Below are positions 61,201 to 64,000 of a DNA stretch of 64,000 nucleotides, in pieces (within the stretch, counting starts at the first letter, position 1; each line of letters opens with the position of its first letter). The position numbers were made by a program, and so were the translations under genes. The notes beneath the pieces were generated by a model. That model was not told the origin of the DNA. It worked only from the letters and a program-made list of their open reading frames with translations, and did not search any database. This DNA is from Nematostella vectensis (taxonomy: Eukaryota; Cnidaria; Anthozoa; Actiniaria; Edwardsiidae): the NCBI RefSeq assembly GCF_932526225.1, contig NC_064039.1, forward strand, positions 9,938,139 through 10,002,138, given 5' to 3'.

Positions 61201-61651
61201 GTTCAACGCTATAGATTTCAAGGATTTGCTTGTTCCTGGACTTATTTACTGATAGAATTAGTCCAGATATAATGGTTTTGATATCTGCAATGTAAACAGA
61301 AAGTGTGCTCCGTATGCATTTAGTTGCTGAGTATTCAAAAGTGAATTATTGTAAAGAAAAGTGTCACTGGGGGTGCTATGTGTGGTGCATTATACAGACT
61401 TCTGTTTGGACAGCTTTTCCTGGACAAAGAAGATTTCCTGTGTTTGGCTAACTAAAAGCCCCAAAGTGTTACAAAACACAAGAGTTCTTACTGGTTAATT
61501 AAATATTTTTGTAGTAGAATCTGTGGCTTGGAGACGCACACATATGAGCTATTAACATCTCTAGCCCAAATGTAATACCAACCAGAAATACCATCTGATA
61601 CCAGACAAGCGTGTTAAGCCCCGTGCAAACTGCACCAGCACCGGCCAGCAT
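58231..61651. other. Region without recognisable genes
   Basis: Open frames up to 167 codons (60014-60517 +) have no domain, no coding-like composition and no supporting splice sites. Nothing else is supported. Confidence 0.4.
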
Positions 61652-61764
61652 TGCTGGCGAACTCTTGCTTGACTGACCACAAGACAAAGAAAATGGCAGA
61701 AACCCCATTTCCCATTTTGACATTTCCTTTGTCCTATAGTCAGTCAAGCGAAAATTCGCCAGCA
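61652..61764. mobile_element. Palindromic MITE-like element
   Basis: The left arm TGCTGGCGAACTCTTGCTTG + ACTGACC is inverted at the right as ACTATAGTCAGTCAAGCG + AAAATTCGCCAGCA. GACAAAG and CCATTT-type pairs extend the arms inward. No clear target duplication was found. Confidence 0.75.
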
Positions 61765-62113
61765 GGTGCCTTTGAGACCATAATAGATGAGGATTTATTT
61801 TTTATAACTAACTTGTTATATTTCAGAGACACTACTACAAGCCTCCCATAATTAAATACAAGCAAATGCCGCAGTTGAGGCGGACAGTGTTAAAAGAGAT
61901 CACTTCGAAATAGTTCCATTAAGTTTACGAGTGACTGACGCCCCCTCGTCCTCCTGTAGAATGTTACAGTATTCCTGATAGAATTTCATGCCTTCCAATG
62001 ATATCCTCTCCCTTGAAGCCCTGTATGATTGACCCCTCTTTGATTTTATACATTTTCACAAACATGCAAATACTATAGCTTGAAATAGAAGACCATGCAT
62101 TCGACGACGTAAC

Positions 62114-62148
62114 ATGGCGGACGGCAAGTCACGTGTATTGGGAGCAAG
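62114..62148 (+). CDS. Candidate first coding exon of a gene running off the window
   Basis: ATGGCGGACGGCAAGTCACG starts in a strong context (AACATGGCGG). It encodes MADGKSRVLGA and ends at AAG/GTAGGG, a usable donor. It resembles the short first exon of the NUP107 gene (AAAATGGCGG). No downstream exon was identified in the remaining 1.85 kb, so the call rests on these two signals only. Confidence 0.3.
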
Positions 62149-64000
62149 GTAGGGCTTTTTTTTAGTTTTATTTAATTAGTTTTTTAGTTTTATTTTATAT
62201 AAGGAGACACTGATATATGGCGGTTTTAAAAATACCACGAATTAGCAGCTATGCAATTTTTCGATGTTTGGTATAACTATGCGCGATTTTTGACACTCTG
62301 GCATTAGCAGTTATAGGATTAAATCGTTTGGTTTTAATTCAAAATACTTTACTTTGTTTTTATATGACCTTCCTCTTAACAATGCTAATACAAGCGGCAG
62401 ATCAAGGAAAGTAACATAAATCTTGTCGCATGCGAAGTTCCTGGAGCCGTATTAGGTATTTCTGGCCATAGGGCTCTATACCTCGCCATTCTATTTTTTA
62501 GCATAGCATAGCGCTTAGGGGGGGGGGGGGGGGGGGGTGTTAAAAGTGATTTACACGTTTAAATTCTATTAGGGAAGGTAAGTGTGCTTCGCTTTATTTT
62601 TGGTTATTAACAGTATAAAGCAAATTATTTTGGACGTACAAGGAAAAGTACGTTAAAAATGCTCTAGCCTTCTAATGACTCAGAGGTATGAGTGTACCCC
62701 TTCTTCAACTGAATGCTGAAGTAATACCAATGGGGCATCGTTGTACTATTTATGAGACCGCAATGGCGTCAACCCCTATTACTCCTTCACATTACCGGTC
62801 GTACGAGTGCTATATTTCCCGTAGCGCAGGCTATATTTCCCGTTAACGAGCTCTGATTTGTTTTCCATTATGATGTCATTAAGGACCCTGTTACCTGATA
62901 GCTGTACATTACCTCTTCCTCTTCGTCATTTGCGAGGAAAACTTCTGTGGTATGATGCTTATATCGTTATCGTCTGTCTAGTCTATCCAATCAAAACAAT
63001 CTATCAGCTAAATGGTTATAGAAACCCTGCCTGAACACACATTCATTATTGGGATAATCAAGTCCGTATTTTGGCCATTGAAGTTGAGGAATGCGCGAAT
63101 GAGTAATCGCACAAGCTATAGGAGATTTTAAAGTGTACTCTCAGGTTCAGGTTTGGAACAGTTTTTGAATACCTAGTTTTTGAATACTCAAAATGAAACC
63201 AGTATCGGTTCTTTAAGTCACCCATTGACACGGGTCATTTAAAAAAGGCATTCGAGCAAATTACAGATATCGATATCTCAGAAAAGTCGACTTTATGTAT
63301 GTAATTCCTCTTTAAATAACTCACTTAAATGTGATTTATTATTTTCCCCCTCGTTATTTCTACTGTACAGTTAAGACAGTACAAGTTCTGTATAATAACG
63401 TTGGCTGGGTAGTAAATTCTTCTAAATATCGCTACTAAGATCCCTGACCGTTTATTGAAGCACTCGGCTTAAAGTCAAATACTATGTTAAGTGCTTAGAA
63501 CTAATAGGAATATCACCCACTGAGTGACGTAATCCAGACGGGATCTCTTCCGTGCGTGCCTCGCGCGCAAAATCCGCAAGGAACACGTCTTAGTTAATCC
63601 AAATACTCTAAAAACTATCCCAGAAAATTCTCTAAAAATTGTCCTGGTAATTCCAAAGTTACCCTACGAACGACACTAGGATACATCATTAACATTAAAT
63701 ACTCTTGACATCGAGCCAGTTCACATTACGGACGGCGTCTGGATACAATATTGTACAATTACCTTTAAACCTTTTTTATGGCTCAAATATAACGTCTTTC
63801 GCAATAAGAACTTTTTGGAGAGGATTTTCCAAGTGTCCCTCTTGATAAGTTAATACCCCCAAATATGGTTTTCGTGAAAAGATTTGTTAGTGCAGTCACG
63901 CCAACTGTTCCATGTTACATTAGTTGCTGTTCCACTTATGTACGGAAGCAATCGAATTAATTGCTCATAAAATGCCTGTAGTTTTATACAATGATTTTTC
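62149..64000. other. Right end of window, no recognisable gene
   Basis: A G run lies at about 62518-62537. No exon, RNA gene or repeat family seen elsewhere in the window was recognised. If the exon at 62114 is real, this is its first intron. Confidence 0.4.

Overview
This is a eukaryotic window. Its genes are split by GT-AG introns, it is AT-rich and repeat-dense, and it carries animal genes. The mix suggests a cnidarian, most likely an anthozoan such as Nematostella. The evidence is a PRMT1, an SPT2/SPTY2D1 and a complete NUP107 that read as early-branching animal orthologues, a secreted GH1 glycosidase, a fibrinogen-domain pseudogene, an amine-receptor-like GPCR, and Penelope and CR1/Jockey-type retroelements. 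The species is inferred and was not checked by any search.

Layout from left to right. 1-2.9 kb: repeat-rich DNA with unrecognised minus-strand coiled-coil reading frames. 2.9-6.9 kb (+): the seven 3' exons of PRMT1; the exons encoding SAM-binding motif I are not in the window. 8.65-10.57 kb (-): a three-exon, 454-residue gene of unknown function. 11.4-12.5 kb: a mosaic of duplicated pieces, including an orphan copy of the promoter and signal peptide of the GH1 gene. 12.5-15.56 kb (-): a decayed, 5'-truncated non-LTR retrotransposon with a 31-bp minisatellite inside its coding region. 16.27-17.88 kb (+): an intronless GH1 beta-glucosidase/lactase-like gene. 20.0-22.57 kb (+): a five-exon SPT2 histone chaperone gene. 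23.5-24.85 kb (-): a fibrinogen-related-domain pseudogene, followed by a palindromic MITE. 25.75-46.31 kb (+): NUP107, rebuilt as 38 exons encoding 1008 residues. Its introns hold a Penelope-like element with three hammerhead ribozyme motifs, a 47-bp array, and several partial exon or splice-site duplications. 48.46-49.53 kb (-): a single-coding-exon rhodopsin-family GPCR. 51.36-52.61 kb: a 30-bp array of about 41 units. 53.0-53.8 kb: a MITE with a 9-bp target duplication and a 52-bp array. 57.6-58.2 kb: a G-rich 30/31-bp array. The last 6 kb holds little that can be recognised.

The genes are unrelated in role and independently transcribed: arginine methylation of histones and RNA-binding proteins (PRMT1), H3-H4 chaperoning in transcription (SPT2), the nuclear-pore Y-complex (NUP107), a cell-surface or secreted glycosidase (GH1), and a receptor (GPCR). 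Nothing here looks like an operon or a biosynthetic cluster. The most unusual material is structural. A tRNA-derived SINE has had only its A-box head amplified about 24 times in a NUP107 intron. Short tandem duplications repeatedly span intron-exon junctions. A 30-bp array repeats a splice-donor-like motif about 41 times. The GPCR lacks both cysteines of the canonical extracellular disulfide.
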